From Frigidibacter sp. RF13 (lineage in GTDB: Bacteria; Pseudomonadota; Alphaproteobacteria; Rhodobacterales; Rhodobacteraceae), in assembly GCF_026626305.1 (NCBI RefSeq), contig NZ_JAPNUE010000003.1, forward strand, positions 62,001 to 126,000: a stretch of 64,000 nucleotides of DNA, written 5' to 3'. Under the pieces are notes generated by a model. It was not told the origin of the DNA. It searched no databases and worked only from the letters and a program-made list of their open reading frames with translations. Below are positions 51,550 to 61,312 of this stretch, one piece after another. A program made the position numbers and the translations under genes. Within the stretch, counting starts at the first letter, position 1, and every line of letters starts with the position of its first letter.

Positions 51550-52257
51550 CTAGGCGCGCAAAGCGCGGATCAGGGCGGTTGCGAGTTGCGCGGAAGAGGC
51601 GGGGTTCTGACCGGTCAGCAGGCTGTCGGCCTCGACCACATGTGGTGCGAATGCCGGCCCGGCAGTGAACGCCGCGCCCGCTGCCCGCAGGCTGTCTTCC
51701 AGAAGGTGCGGCACTACCTTGTCGAGCCCCACGGCCAACTCTTCGGCATTGCTGAAGCCGGTCAGCGCCAGGCCTTCCAACGCACGGCCGTCGGGCCCGC
51801 TAGCAATGTTCAGCAGAGCCGCGACACCATGGCAGACGGCGGCGACCGGTTTTCCCGCCTGCCGGGCCGAGGCGATAAGCCGCGCGATATGCTCATCGGG
51901 GAAGAAATCCCACATCGTGCCGTGGCCGCCTGCGAAGAAAAGCGCATCATAGCTGTCGGCGTTCGGGATCGTCGCCAGTGGTGTCGTATTTTCCAAGGCG
52001 AGGATCGCCACCGGGTCGTCGCGGAAGGCCCGGGCCTCGGCGGTGAGGAAATCGGCAGTGAGGCTGTTTGGGTCGAGCGGCACAGCCCCGCCCGCGGGCG
52101 AGGCCAGCGCGACCTCAAATCCGGCCTGCCGGAATTGCTGGTAGGGGGCGGCCAGCTCTTCGAGCCAGAGGCCGGTCTTGTGTCCGGTCTGGCCCAGATC
52201 CGCATGCGACGTGGCAATGATCAGCACGCGCGCCGCGCGGGCACGGTCGTTGGACAT
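51550..52257 (-). CDS. DJ-1/PfpI-family protein (Hsp31/glyoxalase III-like)
   Basis: A 235-residue class I glutamine-amidotransferase-like protein. The nucleophile cysteine sits in the elbow AAVCHGVAALL (about residue 143). The N-terminal glutamate is in GLWLEELAAPY, and DALFFAGGHGTMWDF is the family's central block. This set of residues fits glutathione-independent glyoxalase III / Hsp31-like proteins acting on methylglyoxal or damaged proteins. It is the third gene after TetR and a TfoX-like gene on the same strand, suggesting an inducible stress unit. Confidence 0.9.
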   Translation of the reverse strand: MSNDRARAARVLIIATSHADLGQTGHKTGLWLEELAAPYQQFRQAGFEVALASPAGGAVPLDPNSLTADFLTAEARAFRDDPVAILALENTTPLATIPNADSYDALFFAGGHGTMWDFFPDEHIARLIASARQAGKPVAAVCHGVAALLNIASGPDGRALEGLALTGFSNAEELAVGLDKVVPHLLEDSLRAAGAAFTAGPAFAPHVVEADSLLTGQNPASSAQLATALIRALRA

Positions 52258-52295
52258 AGTCTTCTCCTTGGTTGGTCGGGGTTAACTGGTGTGGG

Positions 52296-52625
52296 CTAAT
52301 GCTCCGCGACCGCAACCTGATGGGCGCGGCGCGCCCAGAGTGTCAGGCTGTCGGTATAGTCCTGAACGGCCTCCGGCACCGCGAGATATCGCTCGACGAT
52401 CGCGTCGTGGTTCCCGGCGCGGTAGCTGAAGGGCGGCAGGGTCATGTCGGGTGGCGCGCAGCCACGATGCAGGTAGAGAGCGCCCTTCATGACAAAACCG
52501 AACTGCACGCCAAAGAGCCGCAGCGCCGCCCCGGCGAAGAACCGGCTGGTCGACACAGGCCCGAGCGGCAGGAGCTGTTCGGCCAGTTCTGCCGCGCGGG
52601 CCCTGGATAGGTTGGCGGTCTTCAT
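52296..52625 (-). CDS. TfoX N-terminal domain-like protein
   Basis: A 109-residue protein with the TfoX-N fold signature: LAEQLLPLGPVSTSRFFAGAALRLFGVQFGFVMKGALYLH in successive segments, then FSYRAGNHDAIVERYLAVPE. It lacks the C-terminal domain of Sxy/TfoX, so a competence role is not implied. Its ATG overlaps the TetR stop (ATGA), and the DJ-1-like gene follows 38 bases on. Confidence 0.83.
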   Translation of the reverse strand: MKTANLSRARAAELAEQLLPLGPVSTSRFFAGAALRLFGVQFGFVMKGALYLHRGCAPPDMTLPPFSYRAGNHDAIVERYLAVPEAVQDYTDSLTLWARRAHQVAVAEH

Positions 52626-53185
52626 TGCCGGGCGAGTCCGTCGAATTCAGCCTCGATCATCCGGGCAAGACTTTCCTTGTCCTCACCCGCCCGGATCAGG
52701 ACGAGCACGCCCTGATAAAGCGCCAGAAGCCGCATCGCACCGGCCTCGACAGCCGGTCCCGGCAGACCGGCCGCGCCCAGCCGGTCGGCGAAGAGGTCGC
52801 GCAGCGTCGCGAGCCCGGCCACGGTGGGGCCGGGTACGGGTGCGCCGCCGCCGAACTCCACGGCGGTGTTGGTGATCAGGCACCCGTAGGACCCGCCGTC
52901 GGGTTCTTGCAGCAGGGTCAGGAACAGGGTCTTCAGCCCGTCGATGCCGCGCCCGGTAGCAGCGTAGGCGGCAATCCTGCGGGCGAGGACGGTGCGGTTG
53001 TAATGTTCGAGTGCTGCCGCGAAGAGACCGTCCTTGTCGCCGTAGCTGTTGTAGATGCTGCCGGTCGTAAGCCCGGTCGCGGCGCTCAGATCCTTGATCG
53101 AGTTGCCAGCATAACCGCGCTTGCGGAAGGCATGCATGGCGGCGGTCAGGACTTTCTCTTCATCGAATTCGCGCGTGCGGGGCAT
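52622..53185 (-). CDS. TetR-family regulator
   Basis: A 187-residue TetR regulator. The HTH reads KVLTAAMHAFRKRGYAGNSIKDLSAATGLTTGSIYNSYGDKDGLF in segments. The C-terminal region resembles TetR_C of the NemR/AcuR kind (SYGCLITNTAVEFG), with a cysteine that could sense electrophiles. AAGGA lies before the ATG at 53185; an earlier ATG at 53209 lies inside the operator-like palindrome. It is the first gene of the TetR/TfoX-like/DJ-1 unit. Confidence 0.92.
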   Translation of the reverse strand: MPRTREFDEEKVLTAAMHAFRKRGYAGNSIKDLSAATGLTTGSIYNSYGDKDGLFAAALEHYNRTVLARRIAAYAATGRGIDGLKTLFLTLLQEPDGGSYGCLITNTAVEFGGGAPVPGPTVAGLATLRDLFADRLGAAGLPGPAVEAGAMRLLALYQGVLVLIRAGEDKESLARMIEAEFDGLARQ

Positions 53186-53204
53186 GGCATCCTTATTTAG
53201 AGCA

Positions 53205-53220
53205 ATCATTATATAATGAT
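53205..53220. promoter_or_regulatory. Perfect 16-bp palindrome ATCATTATATAATGAT
   Basis: This AT-only-centred palindrome is 20 bases before the TetR start in an AT-rich promoter-like stretch, and it includes a TATAAT-like core. It is the likely binding site of the TetR protein, covering its own promoter. Confidence 0.75.
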
Positions 53221-53313
53221 GATTCTAAAATCAAGTCAACCCTGCTCAGACCGGAGAACATGAAATTCAGTTGGCCCTTGCTGTGCCGGTAGGATCAGCC
53301 CGCGGAAGGAAAT

Positions 53314-53338
53314 GTGCAGGCAGCCGAGCTGCCTGCAC
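53314..53338 (-). terminator. Terminator hairpin after the RTX gene
   Basis: GTGCAGGCAGC (53314-53324) pairs with GCTGCCTGCAC (53328-53338) around a 3-base loop, 6 bases past the RTX gene stop on the minus strand, followed by ATTTCC. Confidence 0.7.
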
Positions 53339-53343
53339 TGGCC

Positions 53344-55608
53344 TTAGACGATGATGAAATCGGCAGCCGTGAGGGCGAGGCCGGTGGAGAGATTGGCGAA
53401 AAGCATCTTTGCCCCCGCGCCACTGCCGTCGGCGTCGTAATAGAGCTTGCCGTCGTCGATGTCGTAGATCACCCGCTGTCCTGCCGTCGTGGCGTCGCCC
53501 GAGGTGTTGGCCGCGAACAGCGCTGCCGACATCGCCCCGGTCGTCAGCCCGAGCCCGGTCATGATGTCATTGTCGAGCGCGATCGTATCGTCCGCGACCG
53601 AGAAATCGCCGAGCGTATCGACGTTGGTGACGTCATTCAGCGCGGTCTTGAAGACGAAGAGATCTTGGCCGAGATCGCCGTAAAGCACGTCATTGCCGTC
53701 ATCGCCGCGCAGCGTGTCATTGTCCTTGCCGCCGCGGATCGTGTCGTTTCCGTCGCCGCCCTGCAGAAGATCGTCGCCGACATTGCCATTCATCAGGTCG
53801 GCCCCCGCCTCGCCGCGGATCGTATCGTTGCCTGCCCAGCCGGACAGGACATTGTTGCCGGAATTCCCGTACATGAGGTTGGCGAGCCTGTTGCCGGTTC
53901 CGTCGATATCGGCCGTGCCGGTCAGGGTCAGATCCTCGACGAAACTCACCCCGGTATAGGCGGCGAGCGCAAAGCTGACCGAGCTTTCCACCCGGTCATA
54001 GCCGCCGAGATCGGTCGCGTCGCTGTCGGTCTGGGTCTCGTAGACCCGGTCGCCCAGACTGTCGACCACATAGACGTCATTACCCTTGGCGCCGAACATG
54101 CTGTCGTCGCCCGTGCCGCCGTCGAGACGGTCATCCCCCGCCCAGCCCGCCAGCAGGTCATTGTCCGCGCCGCCATAAAGCGTGTCAAATCCCCTGCCAC
54201 CGATCAGCAGGTCGGCACCATCATCACCAGACAGGACATCATAGCCGATATCGCCGTAAAGCGTGTCGGCGCCGGCGTTGCCGTGCAGGCTGTCGGCGCC
54301 GATGTCGCCGGTCAGCGAATCGTCGAACGTGGTTCCTACATAGTCGATCCCGGTCGCGGGCGCGGTGTAGGTCACCGGCGCGGTGCGGGGGTCGAATATC
54401 TGGCTACGGATCGCGGCGCCGCTTGTGTCTGCGCCCGTAGCGCTCGTGTCGGTCCAGGTGACGACGAAGCGGCCGTCGGCAAGGACGGAGACCTGCGGGT
54501 CGAACTGGTCGCCGACGGTGGTTGCGTTGACAAGGAATTCGGCCACGGAAACGCTGCCGTTAGCGTTGAAGACCTGGGCGCGGATCGCGCGCTGATCGCT
54601 GTCGTCGCTCGACTGGCTGTTGTCTGCCCAGACCACCACAAAGCGCCCGTCGGGCAGGGCGGCGATAGCGCTGTGTTCCTGGCCGGAGGTTGTTGTCGCG
54701 TTGATGACGAAGTCATTGGCGAGTGCGTTGCCGGACGAATCGAAGACCCGCCCGCGGATGGCCGAGCCGTCGGTGTCGGCGCCGGTCGCGCTGCCATCGG
54801 TCCAGGTCACCACGAAACCACCGCCTTCCAGTGCCGTGACGGCGCTTTCGCGCTGGTTGCCGGCGGTCGTCGTATTGATCAGGAATTCGGTCCCGGTAGT
54901 GCTGCTGTTGGTGGTGAAGACCTTGCCGCGGATCGCGCCGGAATTTGTGTCGCCGCCGGTCTGGCTGTTGTCTGTCCAGGTGACGACGAAGCCACCATTC
55001 GCAAGGCCGGTCACCGAGCTTTCGGCCTGATCAAGCGAGACGGTGGTGTTAACGAGGAACTCAGAGCCGCTTGGTGCGCCCGCGCTGGTGAAGTGCTGGC
55101 CGTGGATTGCCTGATTGCTAGCATCGCCGAGCGTCAGATCACCGTCCGTCCATGTGACGACGAAGCTGCCGTCCGACAGTTCGGCGATCGCGGGCGCGAG
55201 CTGGAGCCCGGTCGGGCTGGCATCGACCACCATCTCCGCCACAGCCACGCTGCCGTCGGCGTTGAAGATCTTGGCGCGGATATCATAGGCGTTCGCGCCC
55301 GCGATCTGGCTGCCGTCGACCCAAACGACCGCGAATCGACCGCCGCTCAAAGCGATGACATGTGCATCCTGCTGCTCGTTTGCGGTGGTGTCGTTGACTA
55401 GGAAAGCGGCCCCGACGGCAGCTCCGGTTGCGTCGAGAATTTGCCCGTAGACCCCCTTTGACGACGTGTCGAGACTTGCGGCGCTGTCATCGGTGAAGGT
55501 GACGATGAAATATCCGTTCGTCAGTGCGGTCACCGAACTTTCGGTCTGATTGAAACCGGTGATCGTGGTGTTGACGATGAACTCGGAACCGTAGGTGGGG
55601 ACGGACAT
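53344..55608 (-). CDS. Secreted repeat protein: seven beta-propeller-like repeats plus RTX calcium-binding repeats
   Basis: A 754-residue protein with no N-terminal signal. Residues 6-407 hold seven repeats of about 58 residues, each with a GxFVVTWTD strand, an IRGxVF strand and a GxEFLVNTT strand. Residues 430-655 hold nonapeptide RTX repeats (GNAGADTLYGD, GGRGFDTLYGG, GGDGNDTIRGG and more) in two blocks with a spacer. The last 100 residues end in LTAADFIIV, typical of type I secretion substrates. It is expected to be exported by an ABC/MFP/TolC system (none in the window) and to bind calcium. No catalytic domain is seen. It stands alone. Confidence 0.92.
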   Translation of the reverse strand: MSVPTYGSEFIVNTTITGFNQTESSVTALTNGYFIVTFTDDSAASLDTSSKGVYGQILDATGAAVGAAFLVNDTTANEQQDAHVIALSGGRFAVVWVDGSQIAGANAYDIRAKIFNADGSVAVAEMVVDASPTGLQLAPAIAELSDGSFVVTWTDGDLTLGDASNQAIHGQHFTSAGAPSGSEFLVNTTVSLDQAESSVTGLANGGFVVTWTDNSQTGGDTNSGAIRGKVFTTNSSTTGTEFLINTTTAGNQRESAVTALEGGGFVVTWTDGSATGADTDGSAIRGRVFDSSGNALANDFVINATTTSGQEHSAIAALPDGRFVVVWADNSQSSDDSDQRAIRAQVFNANGSVSVAEFLVNATTVGDQFDPQVSVLADGRFVVTWTDTSATGADTSGAAIRSQIFDPRTAPVTYTAPATGIDYVGTTFDDSLTGDIGADSLHGNAGADTLYGDIGYDVLSGDDGADLLIGGRGFDTLYGGADNDLLAGWAGDDRLDGGTGDDSMFGAKGNDVYVVDSLGDRVYETQTDSDATDLGGYDRVESSVSFALAAYTGVSFVEDLTLTGTADIDGTGNRLANLMYGNSGNNVLSGWAGNDTIRGEAGADLMNGNVGDDLLQGGDGNDTIRGGKDNDTLRGDDGNDVLYGDLGQDLFVFKTALNDVTNVDTLGDFSVADDTIALDNDIMTGLGLTTGAMSAALFAANTSGDATTAGQRVIYDIDDGKLYYDADGSGAGAKMLFANLSTGLALTAADFIIV

Positions 55609-55756
55609 TCGCTACTCCGGGCGCAAGAAGGATCGGGACAGTGTCGCATCCTACGCGAAGCGTTAACAGAATGTGGCGAGAAAATGGCGCGGCGCGCGAA
55701 CAATTTTGCGATGGCGCGGGATTGTGCGGGTTCCGGCAACGGCCAGGTTGGGCGGC

Positions 55757-56140
55757 TTACTCACTCCGCTCGCACACCGCCGAGAGCTTGTTGCCGTCGG
55801 GGTCGCGGACGTAAGCCGCGTAGAAGCTGGCGCCATAGGGTCTGAGGCCGGGCGCGCCCTCGTCGCTGCCGCCGTTGGCGAGTGCCGCCTTGTGGAAGGC
55901 ATCGACGGCGGCACGGCTTTCGGCCTCGAACGCGGGCATGGTTCCGTTGCCGACGGTCGCGGGCCGGCCGTCAAAGGGTTCGGTGATCCAGAGCCGTGTT
56001 CGGCTGTCACCTGCCGCGCCGTAGCCGACTTCGGTCGGTTCGTCGGCGCGGCGGATCAGGCCGAGCGTCGGCATGACCGCGTCGTAGAAGCGACGGGCGC
56101 GGGCGAGGTCGTTGGTGCCAAGCGTCAGGTACAGGAACAT
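55757..56140 (-). CDS. VOC (glyoxalase-like) family protein
   Basis: A 127-residue vicinal-oxygen-chelate protein. MFLYLTLGTNDLARARRFYDAVMPTLG is the usual first beta-alpha-beta unit, and GAPGLRPYGASFYAAYVRDPDGNKLSAVC the last. The metal ligands of true glyoxalase I are only partly present (a Thr in place of the first His). It lies one base after the stop of the DUF6524-like gene, so both are cotranscribed. Substrate unknown. Confidence 0.9.
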   Translation of the reverse strand: MFLYLTLGTNDLARARRFYDAVMPTLGLIRRADEPTEVGYGAAGDSRTRLWITEPFDGRPATVGNGTMPAFEAESRAAVDAFHKAALANGGSDEGAPGLRPYGASFYAAYVRDPDGNKLSAVCERSE

Positions 56141-56141
56141 C

Positions 56142-56537
56142 TCAGCCCTCGATCTCGTCGACGCTGGCCTGGCCTGACAGGCGCTGGCGCAGAATGCTCC
56201 ACGAAAGGCCCGCGCCGAGGATGAGGGACAGGGCGAGGATGGCGAGCCACATGTTCAGGCTTTGATTCTGCAAGGTCAGCACCCCCCAGTCGATCAGCAC
56301 CCAAAGGGCCGAACCGAAGATCGCCGCGATCAGCACAATGCCGAAGGCGCCGATCGAGCGGAGCGTCGCCACCACGTAAATCATGTAACCGACGGCAAGC
56401 AGAAGCCCGAGAAAAAGGACAAGCGGGAACTGGCCCGCGTAATTCGCCTCGGCCCAGCGGACATAGTTGATGTCGGTCGGGTTGAACGTGGCCGACAGAA
56501 GCACGAAGGCCCCGAGCCAGCGCAGGATGATGCCCAT
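56142..56537 (-). CDS. DUF6524-like membrane protein
   Basis: A 131-residue protein with four helices (WLGAFVLLSATFN, LVLFLGLLLAVGYMIYVVATL, AFGIVLIAAIFGSALWVLIDW, MWLAILALSLILGAGLSWSIL) and an acidic tail. The NPTDINYVRWA loop after the first helix is distinctive. I recall a similar family as DUF6524; the name is uncertain. It is divergent from purA and forms a unit with the VOC gene. Confidence 0.8.
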   Translation of the reverse strand: MGIILRWLGAFVLLSATFNPTDINYVRWAEANYAGQFPLVLFLGLLLAVGYMIYVVATLRSIGAFGIVLIAAIFGSALWVLIDWGVLTLQNQSLNMWLAILALSLILGAGLSWSILRQRLSGQASVDEIEG

Positions 56538-56648
56538 CTTTGCCTCCTTCTCTTCGACCGGCCGGGGCGGGCGCGATTTTCCGGTTTCGCTGCCGGTCCG
56601 GCATCGCTATAGGACGCAGGGTTTGACGGAAAGGCAAGGACCGGGTTC

Positions 56649-57941
<1,293 letters not shown>

Positions 57942-58036
57942 CCGACCGCTCATCGCTCCGGTCCGTCGCGCTTCGCTGGCCCAGCGAGGACCGACTGGAA
58001 GGAGGGAGGAGCGGCCCCGTCTCAGGAGGCCCCGCC

Positions 58037-58258
58037 ATGACCCATCGCACCCGCAAACGGCTTGCCCTTCTCGCTTTGCTCGTCGGTCTGCCCATCTATG
58101 TGGTTCTCGCGGTCAGCCTGGTGAATTGGCTTGACCAGAGCTTCGGTCGCCTGCCGATATGGGCTGAAGTGCCGCTGTACGCGGTGCTGGCCTTCGCCTG
58201 GGCGCTGCCGCTGAAGCCGCTCTTCCGTGGGATTGGTCAGGCCGATCCCGAAGACTGA
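58037..58258 (+). CDS. DUF2842 small membrane protein
   Basis: A 73-residue protein with two helices (LALLALLVGLPIYVVLAVSLVNW, VPLYAVLAFAWALPLKPLF) joined by a short loop, ending GIGQADPED. It matches DUF2842, found in alphaproteobacteria, without known role. CAGGAGG precedes the ATG at 58037; an open frame from 57938 overlaps the purA stop and is not used. It may be cotranscribed with purA. Confidence 0.87.
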   Translation: MTHRTRKRLALLALLVGLPIYVVLAVSLVNWLDQSFGRLPIWAEVPLYAVLAFAWALPLKPLFRGIGQADPED

Positions 58259-58263
58259 AAAGA

Positions 58264-58288
58264 GGCGCCCTTGCGGGCGCCCCCTTTA
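58264..58288. terminator. Terminator between the DUF2842 gene and the convergent acidic-protein gene
   Basis: A 7-bp stem GGCGCCC/GGGCGCC (58264-58270 with 58275-58281) with a TTGC loop, followed by CCCCTTT. It lies five bases after the DUF2842 stop. Confidence 0.75.
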
Positions 58289-58304
58289 GCCGGAAATCCA
58301 TGAA

Positions 58305-60497
58305 TCAGTTCGCGGCGCGGCGCGTCTCGATCATGTATTTCGAGGCTTCCGCCACGGCGAACTGGCCGCGGCTGATCTTCATGATCTTGCCTTCGCGCAG
58401 CAGCATCCCGAACGACCGCAGCCCGTCCTCGCGGTTGAAATCGCTGCGCGAGGAGGCGAATTCGACCTTCCTGAGGATATGGGGGCGCGAGAAATAAGGC
58501 CGGCCCTCGACCGAGGCGGTGTAGACGGCCGCGGCTTCGAGAAGTTCGGTCAGATCGTGGGCGCCAAGTTTCTCGGCGAATTCGGTGAAGCTGCTGACAC
58601 TGTCGGGCGAGATTTCCTCGTCCGTGTCGAACTCATAATCTTCGTCGTCAAAGCCCGTCTCGCCGTCCGAGGCGATGCGGCGCGGTCGGATGCTGGTTTC
58701 GCGCCCGCCCTCGGAGGGGCGGTCGACGCGCTGTTCGGAGACGAGGACCAGCGGTGCCACCGGGGCCGGACGCGCTGTCGTCGGCTGCATCGTGGTCGGG
58801 CGGTGGGGCCGGACGGCGCGCGACAGGTCGTCGCGATAGCGGCCGAGGTCGGCCTCTTCCTCGTCGACGGCGGCTTTGGTTTCGCCATCGTTCATCTTGC
58901 GGTCGGCAATGGTTGCCGCCACGGCCGCCTTCAGATGCGAGATCGAGGTGAACTTGCGGCGGCTTTCGGCGCCTTCGAGTTTTTGGCGCGCCTCTTCCAT
59001 CAGACGTTCGACGTCATGCGCCTCGTCCGCGTCGGCCGGGCTGTACAGGTCGTCATCGTCCTGACGTGCGGCGGGCGCGGGATGCTCTTCCGCTTCGTCG
59101 GGGTGGCCGATCCGGCGGCCAATGCGGATCACGCGGGCGCGGGCGCGCTGGAAGAAGCTCGTGTGCTCCGGCTCGGGTGCGATCTCGGCAGCGGGCGCCT
59201 CGACCATATCCTCATCCTCGTCGAAGCCCGGCGGCGGCGCCCAGGGAGCCGCGCTTTGCGGCGCGGGCTGCGGCGCCTTTGCGGGCGCGGCCTCTGGCGT
59301 GATCTGCGTTTCTTCGCGCAGCGCCGTCAGGCGTGACAGAAGCGCGTCATCCTCGGTCAGCGGCGGCAGGTCGCTTTCGTCATCCTCGAGATAGTGCGCA
59401 GGCGCTTCGGCCATCCTTTCGGCGCGGACCGGTTCCGGCGCCTCTTCGAGAGTTTCGTCTGCCGGCAGTTCGGCGCGTTCGGCCGCGCGCGCGGCCTCGG
59501 CCGCCACGAGTTCGGGCTTGTCGTCGCTCGGGTCGAGGCTGAAGCCGAAATCTTCCGCCATCTCCGGTTCGGCGGCGGCCATCATATCGGTATCGGTATC
59601 ATCATCGTCGCCGAGGTCGACGCTCTGCGCGGCGCGAACGCCTTCGACCACGGCGCGGATGCGCATGAGCTTGGCAGCGATCGAATCGGGAGCGGGCGCC
59701 TCAAGCACCGGCTCGGGCGCGGCAGGCAGGGGGGGGGCCGCCGGTAGCGAGGCTGCGGCGACCGGCGCTTCTGCCTCTTCTTCGGCACTCTCTTCGATAG
59801 CCGCGTCGAGCGACATCGCGTCTTCCTCGATCGCGGCTGTGTCTTCGTCGGCGACCTCGTCGGCGGCCACGTCGTCTGCGGCGAAGACCTCGGTCATTTC
59901 GGCGGCCGACCTATCCTCGACCGGCGCATCAACGGCAGGTTCGGCCTCGACCGTCGCCTCCAGGGCGGGTTCCGGCATGTCTTCCAGCGCCTCGTCGGGC
60001 ATCAGCGCCGCGACGGGCTCGACCTCGACCGGCGGTTCCGCTTCCGACAGGTCTGCTTCGACCGGTGCGGGTTCGTCCATCTCATCGGTACGTGGAGCGA
60101 GGTCATCGACCTCTTCGGCCACCTCATCGAACTGCGCGGCGACGGGCGCGGCAGCCGGGGCGGGAGCGGATACGGGCGCGGATACGGGTGCAACTGCGGT
60201 GACCGGCGCCGGTTCGGCGGCCGGGGCAGGCTTCGCCACCGGATCGGACTGGCGCAGCGTCACGCCATGTTCGCCAAGCTTCGCCTCGACCCGGCGATGG
60301 ATCTCGCGCTCGGCGATCTTTTGCAGCATCGCAGTGTCCGGCACCGGCGGCTCGGCGCCGAAATACCGGTCCTCTGCGGCGAGGTCGCGGAAGTATTCGG
60401 CGACCGCCTTCATCATCACGAAGGGCTCGTCAAACCCTTCCAGCGTGCAGGAAAAGGTCCCGTAGGAAACTGTGAGAATCTTGCTTGGCTCGACCAT
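58305..60497 (-). CDS. Large acidic low-complexity protein with conserved ends
   Basis: A 730-residue protein. The first 85 residues are ordered (EPSKILTVSYGTFSCTLEGF, VMMKAVAEYFRDLAAEDRYFG, LQKIAEREIHRRVEAKLGEHG). Residues 90-480 are Ala/Pro/Glu/Val-rich and strongly acidic, surely disordered. The last 150 residues are ordered again (FTEFAEKLGAHDLTELLEAAAVY, RPHILRKVEFASSRSDFNREDGLRSFGMLLREGKI in parts). I recall similar Rhodobacteraceae proteins, some named as CheA-like without a visible kinase domain; none is seen here. ATG 60497 or 60515 could start it. Possible role as a scaffold is inference. Confidence 0.82.
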   Translation of the reverse strand: MVEPSKILTVSYGTFSCTLEGFDEPFVMMKAVAEYFRDLAAEDRYFGAEPPVPDTAMLQKIAEREIHRRVEAKLGEHGVTLRQSDPVAKPAPAAEPAPVTAVAPVSAPVSAPAPAAAPVAAQFDEVAEEVDDLAPRTDEMDEPAPVEADLSEAEPPVEVEPVAALMPDEALEDMPEPALEATVEAEPAVDAPVEDRSAAEMTEVFAADDVAADEVADEDTAAIEEDAMSLDAAIEESAEEEAEAPVAAASLPAAPPLPAAPEPVLEAPAPDSIAAKLMRIRAVVEGVRAAQSVDLGDDDDTDTDMMAAAEPEMAEDFGFSLDPSDDKPELVAAEAARAAERAELPADETLEEAPEPVRAERMAEAPAHYLEDDESDLPPLTEDDALLSRLTALREETQITPEAAPAKAPQPAPQSAAPWAPPPGFDEDEDMVEAPAAEIAPEPEHTSFFQRARARVIRIGRRIGHPDEAEEHPAPAARQDDDDLYSPADADEAHDVERLMEEARQKLEGAESRRKFTSISHLKAAVAATIADRKMNDGETKAAVDEEEADLGRYRDDLSRAVRPHRPTTMQPTTARPAPVAPLVLVSEQRVDRPSEGGRETSIRPRRIASDGETGFDDEDYEFDTDEEISPDSVSSFTEFAEKLGAHDLTELLEAAAVYTASVEGRPYFSRPHILRKVEFASSRSDFNREDGLRSFGMLLREGKIMKISRGQFAVAEASKYMIETRRAAN

Positions 60498-60637
60498 TCT
60501 ATGTCTGCCTTCCATCACGGCGTTCCTCTGCATCGAACCTCAGAACTGGTTCGCGAGCATGAACAGATATAGGTAAATTAAAGGATTCTTTCGGACCGCC
60601 CGTACCCGCCGTTGCCACAATCGCTAATAAACTCATC

Positions 60638-61312
60638 ATGCCAGACAGAACTGTTGAATTCCAAGAACCAGTGACTTTTTTGGGCGGGGGCCTAACAAAT
60701 CCCGCCCTGCTTCGATCAATCCTGAAGCGGGCTCCCATGCTGATAGCGGCCGATGGTGGCGCGAATATGGCGGTTTCTGAAGGGCTTAGTCCCGATTTCG
60801 TGATCGGGGACTTCGATTCCGTCACTGAAGCGACGCTGGCCGCGATTCCCGCCGAACGCCAGATGCGGATCGCCGAGCAGGAGACGACCGATTTCGAGAA
60901 GTGCCTGCTCAGGGTCCGGGCGCCGCTGATTCTCGGGCTTGGTTTCACCGGAGCCCGGGTCGATCATAGCCTGTCGGTGATGAGCGCGATGGTGCGCCAT
61001 GCGGGCAGGCCTTGCATCATACTGGATGAGACCGACCTGATCTTTGCCGCCCCGCCGCGCATTGCCCTCGACCTTGCCGAGGGCACACGGTTGTCGCTTT
61101 TCCCGATGGCGGCGATCGAGGGGCGGTCGAGCGGCCTGCGCTGGCCGATCGACGGGCTGACGCTGGCGCCGGATGGCAGGATCGGCACCTCGAACGAGGC
61201 AACAGGGCCGGTCGATCTGGCCTTCGCGCGTACTGGAATGCTGGTGGTGCTGCCAGCCGATCAGCTGGAGCAGGCCATCACGGGGCTTCTGTCAGCGCAC
61301 GGCTTGCGCTGA
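60638..61312 (+). CDS. Thiamine pyrophosphokinase
   Basis: A 224-residue enzyme transferring pyrophosphate from ATP to thiamine. AADGGANMAVSEGLSPDFVIGDFDSV and EQETTDFEKCL are the catalytic blocks with Asp residues for Mg and ATP; GFTGARVDHSLSVM and SNEATGPVDLAF bind thiamine. It is divergent from the acidic-protein gene. Its last 35 bases overlap the end of the convergent EamA gene. No clear ribosome site precedes the ATG at 60638. Confidence 0.93.
   Translation: MPDRTVEFQEPVTFLGGGLTNPALLRSILKRAPMLIAADGGANMAVSEGLSPDFVIGDFDSVTEATLAAIPAERQMRIAEQETTDFEKCLLRVRAPLILGLGFTGARVDHSLSVMSAMVRHAGRPCIILDETDLIFAAPPRIALDLAEGTRLSLFPMAAIEGRSSGLRWPIDGLTLAPDGRIGTSNEATGPVDLAFARTGMLVVLPADQLEQAITGLLSAHGLR

Noticed and set aside
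59518..60465. Serine/alanine-rich 315-codon frame
   Set aside because: It is the complement of the Ala/Glu/Pro-rich low-complexity region of the real minus-strand gene.
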